From positions 434,001 through 498,000 of the forward strand of contig JAUTDP010000002.1 of the NCBI GenBank assembly GCA_033439795.1: 64,000 nt of DNA, written 5' to 3'. Shown piece by piece: positions 1 through 13,300 of the stretch (position 1 is its first letter; each line of letters opens with the position of its first letter). The notes below the pieces were generated by a model. That model did no database searches. It was not told the origin of the DNA and saw nothing but the letters and a program-made list of their open reading frames with translations. Origin of the DNA: Sordaria brevicollis (Eukaryota; Ascomycota; Sordariomycetes; Sordariales; Sordariaceae). The position numbers and the translations under genes were made by a program.

Positions 1-1340
1 CGTCCTTTTCGATTATATTTAAACTATTCTATAAGAAGTCTACGATAAAAAATATTATTTCGGAAGAGATAGGATAATATACGACTTAAAGGGTTTCTTT
101 TTCCCTAGAAAAATTTACTTCGTAAAGATATATATATAAAATTACCCAGCCTATAATCTAAATTAGACCGACCGAAACGCTCTAATCGGTAATTATTAGC
201 CGATTTATTTTAAAAATACATTCCTAATACGTATTATCGTTATTAATTTTATTATTAATTTGCCGGAAGTTACCGCTATCGGTACCCCCTAGCACCTTAT
301 TAAATTTAATATATTCGATTACTTAACTCCTATTACCGATAAATTATTAAAATAAATATTATTAATCCCTAATTATATAATTTATACTATTAGAAACTAA
401 ATAAAAATTATTATACGAATACTATTATTTACCGATTAAAGAATATTATTAATTATTATTTTAAATAAAGACCGTAAATTTACGTCCGACCTTTAAAAAG
501 GACTTTAAAAATTATTCGGTACTAAATTATTTATAATTATAATTTATTATTTATAAGGAGATAATTTAACGGAACTTAAAAACTAATTAATCGAAATTAT
601 ATTACGATTTTATACTTTTTATAACCCCTTTAATATTTAGTTGGACGTAATTATTTAATTATAATAGAATTTAAATAGTATATATATTAATACTATTAAA
701 ATAAACCTATACGAATATTTTTTCGGATATAAATTTATTTACCCTTTCGATTTATTATTTAATACGGATATTAACGATTATTAAATTCTTCGTAATTATA
801 TTCGCGAAGATGCCCGCTTAATTATAAATTTCATTATAACCGATATTAAACGTCGTTACGACGTTAATTATTATCCCGTCGAATTAGAAATTAGTAACGA
901 AATCTTCTTAAAATTTTATAAAGGCTATTATTTATTAAGAAAACTTTCGAAAAAAATATTATAATAACGAATCGGACCTTTTAAAATCCTCGAAAAGGTA
1001 AGTAAATTTACTTATAAATTAAATTTACCCAACGAGATAAAAATATATTTAATTATTTTAATTGCTTATTTAAAGTCCGCTCCGAAAGGACTTGACCCGT
1101 TCAATCGTATTATTCCCCTTCCTAATTTAATAGAGGATACGTAAAATTCGGATAAAAAAGAATATAAAATCGAAATAATTCTAAATTATAAAGAAAAGAA
1201 GAATAATATATACTACCGTATTAAATAATTAAATTACGGCTATTAATATAATTATTAGAAATATAAAGAGGAATTATAAAACGCGAAGGAATTAATTAAA
1301 GAATATTAAAATTATAAGGGTAATTATAATAAAGGAATAA
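1..1340 (+). pseudogene. Ty3/gypsy integrase and chromodomain relic, truncated by window start
   Basis: This is a RIP-degraded 3' part of a gypsy pol gene. Read in shifting frames with many stops, it still shows the integrase core tail (a GDN-TELKN stretch near 560-600 that corresponds to the usual DGQTER-N motif), then the GPY/F-type C-terminal module near 895-1100 (motifs GPFKILEKV, YKLNLP and a final GLDPF). A chromodomain-like segment follows near 1160-1320 (YYRIK..NYGY, then NAKELIKEY). The order integrase, GPY/F, chromodomain is that of a chromovirus. The sequence differs clearly from the second gypsy element downstream, so it is another family or subfamily. It is non-functional. The upstream part lies outside the window. 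Confidence 0.75.
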
Positions 1341-1983
1341 AAAAGAGGGTATCGCGTAGGAATAAAAATTAATAAATTAATAAATTAATAGAGTAATAAA
1401 TATATTAATAAAGGTATTAGCGTTTTCTCTTTATAAGCCGGGATTTAATACCGGATAAGTATATTATATATATATAAATACCGCTATTTAAATAGGGTAA
1501 TTATATATAATTAACTACCCCGTATAGTGCGGTTATCGCGTTAGTACTTAGCGAACGCGACGTAGTCGTATTTACCCAGGTACTAGGTCGCTAATTCTAC
1601 CTATAACTACGGGTGCGGGTTTGGCGATAAAATAAGGCACGATTCGTATAAGAGTCGCGTCGTGCGGCGCGCCTTCGGCGTGCTTTTCTTCGAAATGACA
1701 TCATTCTCTACAGCTTACCAAATACCACATATTGTATTTGAGAAGTATCCCCAAGTTACCCGTATTAATTTATTATTCATTTCGCGGATAGGTTTCGTTT
1801 TTTACCTTCTATTTACGCTTTTAAATACAACCTACGGATATTAATTTATTATTTTATATTATTATTTAATTATTAAAATACTTTATTTAACCTTTTACTA
1901 ATTATATTACAGATATTTCGGTATTTTTAACGTATTGCGAACGACCCCTAGACCTTTAATTTATCGTTTATTTTGTAAATAGG
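1341..1983. other. AT-rich tail after the first gypsy relic, possible LTR
   Basis: No gene is visible. The stretch directly follows a chromodomain relic and includes a less AT-rich patch near 1500-1760. A 3' LTR of the upstream element would be expected here, but its partner copy is outside the window, so the borders cannot be set. A 60-codon open frame at 1662-1844 resembles nothing and is probably chance. Confidence 0.4.
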
Positions 1984-1988
1984 CTTAT

Positions 1989-2328
1989 TATGACGATATA
2001 GGTCTAGCGACTATAGTGCCGGGGCCTCGTAATTAGGGCACTAGGACGCACGGACTATTCGTTATATTAAACCTTGGCTTCTAATTGGTAGACCAGACCC
2101 AACGACCGTTCAATAGGGTTTAATGAGGCTATCACGACCTAGCGACCGTTCAATAGGTATACAATCGCTAATAACCTTTTATATATTATTAAATAATTTA
2201 GTATAAGATTAGATTTCTATACCTAAATTCTAACCTTTCTACTCTTCCTCTCTTTAACTTTAATTATTTATTTAAATTGTATATATTTGCCGTATTATAT
2301 TATTATACGCCTATATTGCAATTTAATA
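1989..2328 (+). repeat. 5' LTR of the gypsy element (340 bp)
   Basis: It aligns end to end with 10043-10382, with the same length and no obvious indels. The differences seen are transitions. It is preceded by CTTAT. The RIP load is uneven: the first half keeps more G and C than the right copy does, and the second half keeps less. Confidence 0.88.
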
Positions 2329-2339
2329 TTTAATTAAAG

Positions 2340-5300
2340 CTAAACTACTTCCGTTTAGGAAAGTATATAATATTTTACTTTAACCCCGAGAATTAAAAAA
2401 CCTAATAAATCGCTTCAATAACTTTTTAATCCCGAAATCGCTTCGACGATTACTTTTACCCAAGAAAAGAACGAATTTAATTATTATAATTAAACCCGAG
2501 TAGGGTTCTAATTCCGACTACCCCGATTTATTAAATATTCTTTCTATTAATTACGATAATATTGACTACTTTAATTCCTCTTTTAATAGTAATATATCTT
2601 TTTAAACGGTTGAGGATTTTAACGTTAGAGACGACGATAATAAAGAGGATTCGCCTAAAAGAAACCCTTATAATAAAAATTACGAAGATAATTAATCTTT
2701 AAAAGATTTTATTATTATTTCTATACCCTTACATTAATTAAAAAATACGCTATCGTAATAAATACGTATTTAAACCGTGCCCGTTAAATAATCGCCCTAA
2801 CTAAAATTATTTACCTCTTTATAATATAACGTTAATAAAGAAATATTAATAGAATTCTCTATTAAAATAAAGAATTTTTAATTACTAATTTTATAATAAT
2901 TACCCGTTTATAAATATTTTCTAAAGTTTAATTTACCGCTACGCGCCTCTATTCTTCTATTGAATAATTTAACCCTTCGTTCTTCTACTCTTCTACCGAA
3001 TAATTTAACGTTTATTCTTTTAAACGGCTAAAATAATAAATAACGATAATTTAAATAGTTATTATAAAATAATAATTATACCCCGCTCAACCGGGAAAAC
3101 CCGAATAATAATTATACTTAGTAAAATATTTAATAAAAAACTTAACGATTATTCTTATTACCGTTTCGTCTAGCCGCGGTTATTAAAGAAGAAGATATTT
3201 AATTTAATAAAGATAAGACTTCTTCTCTTAAAAATAAAATAAAGATTATATTAAAGCCTAACGGATAAAATATTCTATTTAAAAGAATTATTTTAAATTA
3301 TAATATTATCCTTCAAATTTCTAATTTAATCCGTAATATTATTACCGGAAATAATTCGTAAATACGCCGTATTTTTATTAAAATATAATAATTAAATAAA
3401 AAAATTATAGATATTAATGTAAAGCGAATATCCCTAATAGTAATTAGCCTTACCGGTTAACCCGAATTAGAAATATTAAAAAATAATTTATAATATTATA
3501 TAGGAAGTATTTATTTTAATATCGACTAACGCTACGTTTCTTTAAAGGCTAAAGTTATATTGGAAAATAGAATAAAAAGGATATAGGAAATCGCCGATTA
3601 ATTTAACGAGAACGGTAATTATATCTTTTATTTCCGATTTATTATTACCGCAAGTAATAAATCCCTATTTATACGCTCTTTTATAGGCTTTATAATTTAT
3701 AAAGATTTTATAGCTATAATAAATAAAGAACCCGATACTATATAGGAAGAGATTTATTATTACAATTATATTATAGAAATATTAATCGGATTAATTAAAA
3801 ATATTTTGCAAACTTTATATAATATATAAAAACTTTTTAATAAAATAAATAATTAGGTAATATATTTCGCCTAAAAAGTTAAAGAATTTAAAATAGCGGT
3901 TAATTAATATATTGCCGGCTAAAATAATAATCTAAAAGAATTTTAAAAGAAATATAAAGAAATAGTTACGGAATATTCGTAATATTTATAAAAGAATTTA
4001 AATTTAAAAACCTAATATATAATATTAGAATAATAATACGACGAATATTACGCTTATATAGAAAAATTATATAATAAGTTTATTATAGTCTATAAGGCTA
4101 ATAATATCGGTTTAAAATATATAGAAATTTCAATTAAAATATTAGCCAAAACCTTCGAGAAGCGCTATTAAAATAATTTAAATCAATTTAAATAAAACTA
4201 TTAATAAGAAATAAATTAGATAGAAATAGTATATTAAATAAAAATTAATTTCTTAGAAACGTAATTCGAAGGTTATTATAAAATATCCGAAATTACTACG
4301 GCTACGAGGGAGGAGCTAAATTAAATAATAATTAAAAAGAAAATAACTTTTAAGGACGACTTTATTCTTATAAATAATATTATTAATTAAAAAAGTAAAA
4401 GTAAAGTTAAAAGGACTTTTAAATACGAAATTTCTCTAAAATTTTCGAAATTATTATTTAAAATTAGAGGAGGAAATTTAAATAATAATAACGATAACGA
4501 TAATAGTAAGAACAATTCCCTTCGCAACTTTCCCTTTCTTAAAAGGAATAATTATAAGAAGCCCCGCGATTAGAATATATTTTTTAATATTAAGTATTAA
4601 CTTTATCGCTACGGTAAAATTATTAAAATTAAAGTCCCCTACTTTTCGAATTCGTAAAAAGATAAAATACCTTTTAATATATAGTATTTTACTATAATTA
4701 ATAAATTACGTAATAATATTAATTATTTCGCTAACGAAGAAATAGCCGTTATAAAGATAATCTCCTAATTTTTAGGCTAAATAGCTGTATATATATATTC
4801 CTTCGTCCGACCCAGTTATAATAATAGTAAGGTTTATTTATTTACAGTCGAAGAAATTATAATTTATTTATAAAATAATTATTATAATTTCGAAATAAAC
4901 GAGTATATTCGTAATAAATATAAATCTCTTATTATATAAAGCGGTAACCGATTTAGGGATTTTAAAATAGAATTTACCCATTTAATAAAATACTATAATA
5001 TCCTTAAAGAATAGTAATTATTTAATATACATTATAAAATTATTAAAAGACTATACGCCCTCGCCGAAATAATTTATTATATTAATTATATTTACGAGAA
5101 ATACGTCGATTTATTATAAGGATTAGATAAAAGTTTTTATATTAATAAAAAGGCCATTCCGGTTTCTAAAACCGCGGGATTTAAGAAACTAATTAAAAAC
5201 GTAGGTATATATTTCGCTACCCCCTTAGGAAACCGCCCGCCGATTCGTAATTATTTTCCGGGGTTATTTTTAATATATAAAAAGCCTATTAAAGAGGAAG

Positions 5301-5650
5301 TTATATAATTATATTAGGAGGGTAAATATTTTATTTGCCGAGAAAAGGGATATATAAATCCTATTTACCCGTTAAAATTTTAATTAGATAAAGTATATTA
5401 AATTAAGATTAACGCTATTTATATGGATTTATTTAATAGGGAATTCGAATTGGAGGAAAACGAAATTGCTGAATAAGAGTAGGAATAGGAATAGCCGGAA
5501 TTAGATTATAATTCGGAAAATTAAGCCGCCCGGGATAAATTATTTCCTATTTAAACGAAGTATCGGTATTATTATTAATAATTAATAAAAAGAATAATAA
5601 AAAATTAAAAGAGTAAAGGATATTCGATATTATAGAATATTTAGGGAGGG
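2340..5650 (+). pseudogene. gag-like region of the gypsy element, degraded
   Basis: This stretch between the left LTR and the protease relic is the position of gag. The only recognisable motif is a zinc-knuckle remnant near 4598-4650. There, Y-x2-Y-x4-I-x4-Y-like codons stand where C-x2-C-x4-H-x4-C is expected; RIP turns TGC/TGT codons into TAC/TAT. The rest is too mutated to assign and has stops in all frames. Confidence 0.5.
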
Positions 5651-5679
5651 GTTTAACCTTTATTATTAAATATATTATA

Positions 5680-8600
5680 ATTTAAAATAGATATTCTATT
5701 ATTATTTATAACGTATTTATTAATACGGGAATTAATATTTATATTCTAGTAAGTGAAAAGTTTATTATAAAATTAGTAAAATTATTAAAATTAAAAATAT
5801 TAAAAACCGTCGAAAAAAGATTGGTATAAAATTATAATAACGTATTATCCGATACTATCGGCTTAATTATAGAAACGTTATTAAAAGTTTAGGGATATAA
5901 ATTCTTAAACGAAACCCTCTTAATATTATTTAATATAAAGAAAGAAATAATTTTAAGGAAAGTATAATTGGCCTATTATAAAACCCTGCCCGATTATTCT
6001 AATAATTAATTTATTTTTCCTAAAGATTTTATTAAAGTACCCTAAAATAAGGATATCGAAATCGGGAAGCGACCTAAATTATTATATAATTCCGCCTTTT
6101 AAAACGATATATATCGGAAAGAATATTTAATAAATTTTAAAGATAAACGGCGAGCCAATAAAATATTATTATAAATACGGATATTTAAAATAAATTAGGC
6201 TACGAAGGAAATTCGTAAATTTAACGCTATTATTACGACGCTCTAGAATAAAATAGAAGAAATTAAAAAAGAAAAATTAAAGAAGGAAACGGATTTATAA
6301 GCCGTATAATAAATAATTATCCGCTTAGAGAGGATAATAACGGAGATATTTTATACCCCGTAACGCGAGAATTGTAAGACGCTTAAAATTGTATTAAATA
6401 ATATATAAAAACCTAAAGGTATATATATAATTAAATATTATTATTATAATAAAGAAGAATAAATAATAAGAATATATTAAATAAATTAGGAGTTATTTAA
6501 TAGGATTAAATACGAATATACTTTAGCGGCCGAATTCGCCGAATTTAAATTCGTTAAGAATTCCTATAAATAAAATAAGGATTTATTTCTATATTAGAAT
6601 ATTAAAGGTCCTTACCGCCTAAAAAGAGCTTTTATATAGATTAAACGAAGACCTTATAATTATATTCTAATCGGAGCCGTAGCTTTAAACTACTATATTA
6701 AGAAAGGAGAAATTATCGAAAAAATTAATCTATACGAAATTAACGGTATTATTAAAGTTTATTAAATAAAGCTACTACTTAATAATAATGAAGATTATTA
6801 CTAATTAATTATAAATAAATTACCGAAATAATATTAAGATAAAATTTACGTCTTTAATAAAAAGGATTCTAATACGTTACCCAATTTAAAAGATAAGATC
6901 GATTATAAGATTGAATTAAAAAAGGGCAAATTAATAAAAAATTTCGGATATAATTTATTATATAAAATAACCTTAGAAGAATTAAAAGAATGCCGATAAT
7001 ATATTACGGACAATTTATAAAAGGGATTTATCGAGGTTAATTTTACTTTGTAGGCCGTTCTAATTTTATTCGTATTTAAAATTAACGGAAGTTTACGTTT
7101 CTATATAAATTATAGAAAATTTAACGTATTAATTAAGAAAGACCGTTATCCCCTACCTTTAATTAAAGAAACCTTAGTACGAATTATTAAAGTAAAGATT
7201 TTTATTAAAATCGATATTAAGTAAACGTTCTATTATATTAAAATATATTCTAATTATAAAGATTTTATAATATTTTAAATTCAATATAGGGCGTATAAAT
7301 ATAAAATATTACCTTTCGGGTTAACCGGGGGATTATCTTCGTTTTAACGGTTTATTAACGACGTTTTAATAGGCTATTTAAACGATTTTTATAGCGCTTA
7401 TATCGACGATATCCTAATTTTTTCGGAAATTTAGGAGGAATATAATATTTACGTCGATAAAGTATTATCCCGACTAAAGAAAATCGGTTTATAGGCCGAT
7501 ATTAAAAAATACGAATTTAGTGTTATTAAGATTAAGTTTCTAGGATTTATTATTAATACTAATAGTATTTCGGTTAACTTAGAGAAGGTTTAAATTATTT
7601 AAAATTAGAAAATACTATATATAATTAAAGGGGTATAAATTTTCTTAGGATTCTATAATTTTTATTGCAAATTTATAAAGGATTATAATCGTAAGGCTAA
7701 GCCCTTAACGAACTTTACGAAGAAAAATTAACCTTTTAAATAAGATAAGTAGTATAAGGAGGCGTTTTAAACCTTTAAGAACGCATTCTTCAACGCCCTA
7801 TTTTTAACCTATTTTAATTATAAAAAGGAAATTCGTATCGAAACGGATATTAACGATAGAATATATATTAAAGTAATAAATTAATATTAAGAGGAGGATG
7901 GTAAATAATACCCGGTAATTTTCTATTCGGAATCGATAAATACGGCGGAATTAAATTACCCTATTTATAATAAAGAATTACTAATAGTTATAAAAAGATT
8001 AGATTAATAGCGACCGGAATTTAAGGGAGTAAAACCGTTTTTTATTTATATAGATTATTAAATATTAAAATATTTTAGGGAGAAAAGAGTATTAAACGGA
8101 AAATAAATATAGTAATTAGAGACGTTATCGGAATATTAATTTAGGATGATATATAAATTAAGGAAGGATAACGTTACCGCCGACGCTTTATCGAAAAAAT
8201 TGGAGGATTTGAAAATTATAAAGGCTAAAAAGGAGGATTAATTTACATTAAGGATATTGAAATAGAATAAGGATAGATTTTTTATATTTATTAGTAATAA
8301 ATTATTTATAGAGGAACCCGTAATTAACCTATATAAATATTTAGGTATAAGTAATAATTTAGAGGTATTAATAATAATTATAGAGATTAATTACGATTTA
8401 ATTAACGAATTAATTAAGGTTAACCGATTTACAAATTCGTTATCGATTTAAAAGGAAATAGTTAAGAAAGAAGATTCTAAATTTAAAGACTATAACGGAT
8501 TATTATTATAAGAAAATAAATTAATTATATTAAAGGATAATAATTTACGTATTAAATTAATCGAAGTAGCCTATTATTTAATTATAGTAATATATTTAGG

Positions 8601-9860
8601 ACGTTCGAAAATTAGGAGGATAGTATATAACCGATATTAATAGCCCAATTTAGCCGCCGATATATATTATTATATTAATAATTATTAGATTTATAAATTA
8701 TTGAAGGCCCTATGTAATAAAACCCCGGGTTTATTATATTCGGTGTTACTATTAGAGGATTGCCGACTATTCGCCGTCCTAGTAATCGATTTTAAATTAA
8801 TATTATTAAACTATTATAAATTCGATATATTAATAGTAATAATAGATAGGTTTATAAAGGTAAATTGGAGCGTACTATATAAATAATCTATAATTACCCG
8901 GGATATAGTTTTATTATTTTATTAAAGATTATATAAATTATATAGGTTGCTATCGGAAGTAATTAGTAACCGTAGACCCCAATTTGTATTATAAATAATA
9001 TAAGAATTGTCCGCTCTATTGGGTATTAAATAGAAATTAACTACATCGGGATATTTATAAATAATTAAATAAATCGAAAATTTATATTAATATATTAATT
9101 AACGTTTACGGCTTTATATTAATTATAATTAAAATAATTAATCGGAATATATATTAACCTTTAATATTATTTAAATTAATTTACCGTATAATAATTTAGG
9201 TAGATTATCCCTACGCGAAATAATTACGGATTATATTATATTTAGTATTTTAGATTAGGAAATACGAAATAATCCGAAATTACCGAAGAAAGAAATAAAC
9301 CGATAAGAGGTTTATTAATTAATAAAATAAATAAAAAAATATTATTAAATTATAAAGGAAAATATTGAAAAAGTATAATAATAATAAATAGTATAAATTA
9401 ATAAATATCGTAGAGAATTAGATTTCGGAATTGGGGATCGCGTTTTTATTATTAAGAGGGGTTAGAATATTAACCGCTTTAGCGATAAATTCGATTATAA
9501 ATTAATAAGAATACCCTATTTAATTAAGGCTATAAAAGGATATTTATATAAATTCGAAGTTCCGGAGGGATAGAGAAGAATTACGGTTTATTACGTAAAT
9601 TGGCTACGTTTATATTTAAATAATTTATTATTAAAATAAGGAAATAAGAATTTATTAAGTAAAATAATTGGGGATAAAGAAAAATAGGAGGTTAAGAGAA
9701 TAATTTTATCGAAAGTAGTAAAAAGGAAATTAAAATATTAAGTAGAATGGAAAAGATAGGATCCCGATTTAAAATTCTAATTAATAGGTAATTTTAAAAA
9801 TTTAGTAAAATTATTATAAAATTACTATAAAAATAATGAGAAAATATTTAGACCGTTAAA
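5680..9860 (+). pseudogene. pol relic: protease, RT, RNase H, integrase, chromodomain
   Basis: Domains in order: a protease active-site remnant near 5708-5745 (INTGINIYIL, from a DTGA-type motif); reverse transcriptase about 6830-7600, with KIDIK, LPFGLTGG and the catalytic YIDDILIFS motif near 7400-7432; an RNase H region about 7790-8200 (ETDIND; SESINTAELNYPIYNKELL); and an integrase zinc finger plus core about 8540-9500. The core includes an intact-looking open stretch at 8701-8886 with CNKTPG, DFK and IVIIDRF motifs. A chromodomain relic lies near 9715-9850 (VEWKR.DPDLKF). The order protease-RT-RNase H-integrase-chromodomain defines a Ty3/gypsy chromovirus. Stops interrupt every part. Confidence 0.85.
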
Positions 9861-10025
9861 AAAGTTAGAAGAATAATTAATAGGAAATAAGGAACCGTAT
9901 AAGGAGGATGAGAAGCTAAAAGAAAGATTAAGGGTTAATTTAAGGAGGAGAATAATAGTAAAAAAATAAGGAAATAAAGTATATAGGATAGAAGGAGTAA
10001 TTAAAGCTCTAAGGTTGAGCCTTAA

Positions 10026-10042
10026 CCCGGAGGGGGGGGTGG
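10026..10042 (+). other. Polypurine tract of the gypsy element
   Basis: A purine-rich run (CCCGGAGGGGGGGGTGG) directly abuts the right LTR. This is where the plus-strand primer of an LTR retrotransposon lies. The G-run survives because GG/GA contexts are poor RIP targets. Confidence 0.7.
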
Positions 10043-10382
10043 TATAATAATATAGGTTTGGCGATTATAGTATTAGGGCCCTATAATTAAAGTATTAGAA
10101 TATATAGATTATTTATTATATTAAACTTTGGTTTTTAATTGGTAGACTAGATTTAACGACCGTTTAATAGGGTTTAATGAGGCTATTATAACTTAGCGAC
10201 CGTTTAATGGGTACGTAATCGCTAATAACCTTTTATATATTACTAAGTGGTTTGGTATAAGACTAAACTTCTATACCCAAATTCTAACCTTTCTACTCTT
10301 CCTCTCTTTAATTTTAGTTATCTATTTGAATTGTATATATTTGCCGTGCTACGTCATTACACGCCCATATTGCAGTCTGACA
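10043..10382 (+). repeat. 3' LTR of the gypsy element (340 bp)
   Basis: Right-hand partner of 1989-2328. It ends in TGACA and is followed by the CTTAT target duplication. It is richer in G and C towards its end than the left copy, so the two copies took different sets of C-to-T changes. Confidence 0.88.
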
Positions 10383-10387
10383 CTTAT

Positions 10388-13300
10388 CGAACGGAATAAT
10401 AAATATATTATTATAAAAAAATACTTTTAAGGATAATAATACGGATATTATTATCCTTAATATATAAATATCCTATTATTTACATTTAATAAATTTATTT
10501 AATTTATATATTTAATAACCGAACGATTTTAATAATTATTAATCCTATAAAAATATTAAATTTAATAAAAGTCGGGGTCTAATTTACGAAAATATTAAAT
10601 CTAATAATCGGGATAATAAATTAGAAGTATACTTTATTATTTAATAATTATTTAAAAAGAAAAAAATAGAAACGATATATAATAACGAATTACTTACGGG
10701 TAGCGCCGGGATTCGAAATTTACGTCCCCCTTTAAATTATAACGTACTAATTATTAACGAAAAACGCTTTAAAAAAGGAAATAATTAAATTAATAAGGTA
10801 AATAATATCCGGCTTGTTTTAGTAATTATATTAACGCTTTAAGGATAGAAAGACCCGCTCCCGCTTTTCGATAATTTAAATTATTTTCTTTTCCATTATA
10901 ATATAAAAGGGGATCCGTCCCTTAAAATTTTTAATATTCGGATTTTTATTAAATATATATAAATTATTTATAAAATTCGCTTCTTACGGGTAAAACCCGG
11001 CTCCGATATAGAAATTCTATATTATCTAATTTTAAGGCCCTTCGACTTTTAAATATTAAAAACGAATAACCCTAATTAATTTTATTAATTTACCGTTTTA
11101 ATAATTCGATTTTTATTAAAACGGCTATAAAATTATTATTTATAATTATAAATATATTTCGAAATTAAGGTATTTAACCTCCTTTACGTTAATATACCGT
11201 CTATATAACCGGTTTTAATTAAATTACGCCCCGGTATTTAAATTCTTCTATAAAAAAATTAAATAAAATATATAATTAATTATACGCCGAATATTATATT
11301 ACGTATATTTAGGTTTTTATTATATAAAGCCTTTATTGTCCAACCTTTATTTATTAAATAGGTAATATAATTTAAAATTAAAATTAATTATATAAATAGC
11401 GAAAAAGTAAAGTAAAAGGAATTAATAACTTAATTTAATAATTATTTAAAATACCCTACTACGAAATTATTCGAAAAATTACCGCCCAAGGAGGTTATAA
11501 TATAAAGCGAAAAGCGGTTATATTTTAAATAAATATTTCGAACCCCCCCCTTTAATTAAGAAAAGCGTATCCCGGTTTTTATTTTCGGCAATTTAATTCT
11601 ATAAGAATTATAATATCCGCCGGATTAGTATAAAGGAAAAGGAAATAATATAAAGGTAATAAATATATTTCGCTTTTTATTTACCCTTTTACCCTAATTT
11701 ATATTAAACGACGGAGAGAGTAAATCTTACTTTATAAATAAAATACCGCGTATATATTAATATTTATAATATAATATTTATATATTATAAGAATATATTA
11801 TTAAAATCTATTCGCGAAATATAAATTTTAATTATATTAAATAATATTAATTAAAAGATTTATTATTTAGAGAATATATAGTATAATATACTAATTAATA
11901 ATTTAAATAGGTTAAAACGCTAATTTAAATATATAAAAACCAAAATTAACGCTATAAGGGCACTTATTTATTTTATTAATATATATTTCGAAATACTATA
12001 TTTAAGGATTAATAAAAATACCCCTATATATTACGCGGAAACGTTTTATAACGTAATATATATTTCCGAAGTTAAATTGGACATAAGAATTCCTATTATA
12101 CGGGTAAAGGTTAAAACAGTCTTTAATTAATATATTAAATTGGGGGCGGGGATTTTAAAAAAGGGTAAAAAGATATTTAACCTTCTAAATATAATATAGG
12201 ATAATAATTAGAAAATTAAAAGCGTATTTTTTACGTTTATTATAATATTTTACGTTTAACGATAAAAGGGTAATTAACGAATAATTTTCGTTTATACGTA
12301 AATAGGAATTGTAATTGGATTTCGTTTTTAAAAGAATAGAAATTTAATATATTTATTTTATTTATACGAGAGCGAAGCTTAGAATTCTAATATATTAATT
12401 TATTCTTATATATGTAATATACGTTTTATTTATATAAGAGCGAAATTTAGAATTCTAATATATATTTTACTCCTATATAAGCGAAATTTGGATAAGCTAT
12501 TATATACCTACGTTAAGGCGAATATTAATAAATCGAATAATATTAATATATAATCCGATTTAGGAACGTTTAATTAAAGCGGGTAGGTATCGCCCTATAG
12601 AATAGTATTAGGCGAAGTAGAATATAGATATAAAAGTTACGAATTAAAATAGGGGTAGAAAATAAATAGGTATAATTTAAATATTTTTTATTAAATATTA
12701 TTTATTTAATATTTTTATCGTTAAGGAAATAATAGGCTATTTATAATAGTAATTAGAATATATATAATTATATAGATTAACGTATATTATTAAGCTAATT
12801 CGTTATTACTTTTAGAATTAGAAGTATTGAATATAATATTAATAATTGGAGGGTCGTTATTTTTAAATTTAAAAAGACCGAAATATTCCTAATCTTCCCT
12901 ATATTCTAATTTTACTTCTTTATTATTAAAGCGGTTTAATACTTTATATATAATACGTATATATTATCTTACTATAAATTAAATATATTAAAATCGATAG
13001 GGTTAGAAATTCTTTAACGCCGTATTATAAATCCGTTAATATAAATTTTATATATATAATTAATAATATTTTCGTCGACCGACGGGTTATTATATTTACC
13101 CCTATTAAACCGTCCAAATTCTAATTTAATTACCCGACGAATAGTTATAATTAATAAACCAATTGCCGATATTTCCGTAAAAATAGATTTAATATCGTAA
13201 ATCGAATTCTTATAATATTTAATATCGAAGGTAAAGGATTAATTAATATATTCTAATATTAAATTAATTTCTTTCTATTTATTATCGGTTATAATATATT

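Larger units (their letters stand above)
1989..10382 (+). mobile_element. Complete-architecture Ty3/gypsy chromovirus, inactivated by RIP
   Basis: The element is 8394 bp long. It is bounded by two 340-bp direct terminal repeats and by a perfect 5-bp target duplication CTTAT (1984-1988 and 10383-10387). Inside, in order, are relics of gag with a zinc knuckle, protease, reverse transcriptase, RNase H, integrase and chromodomain. A polypurine tract precedes the right LTR. LTR starts and ends fit TG...CA once C-to-T and G-to-A changes are allowed (the right copy ends TGACA; starts read TA for TG). All reading frames are riddled with stops, and CpA/TpG is almost absent, as expected after RIP. The intact target duplication shows that it inserted as a unit at this site. 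Confidence 0.9.

Noticed and set aside
8701..8886. 61-codon open frame in the first AT block
   Set aside because: It is a lucky stop-free piece of the gypsy integrase relic (CNKTPG, IVIIDRF), not a gene of its own.
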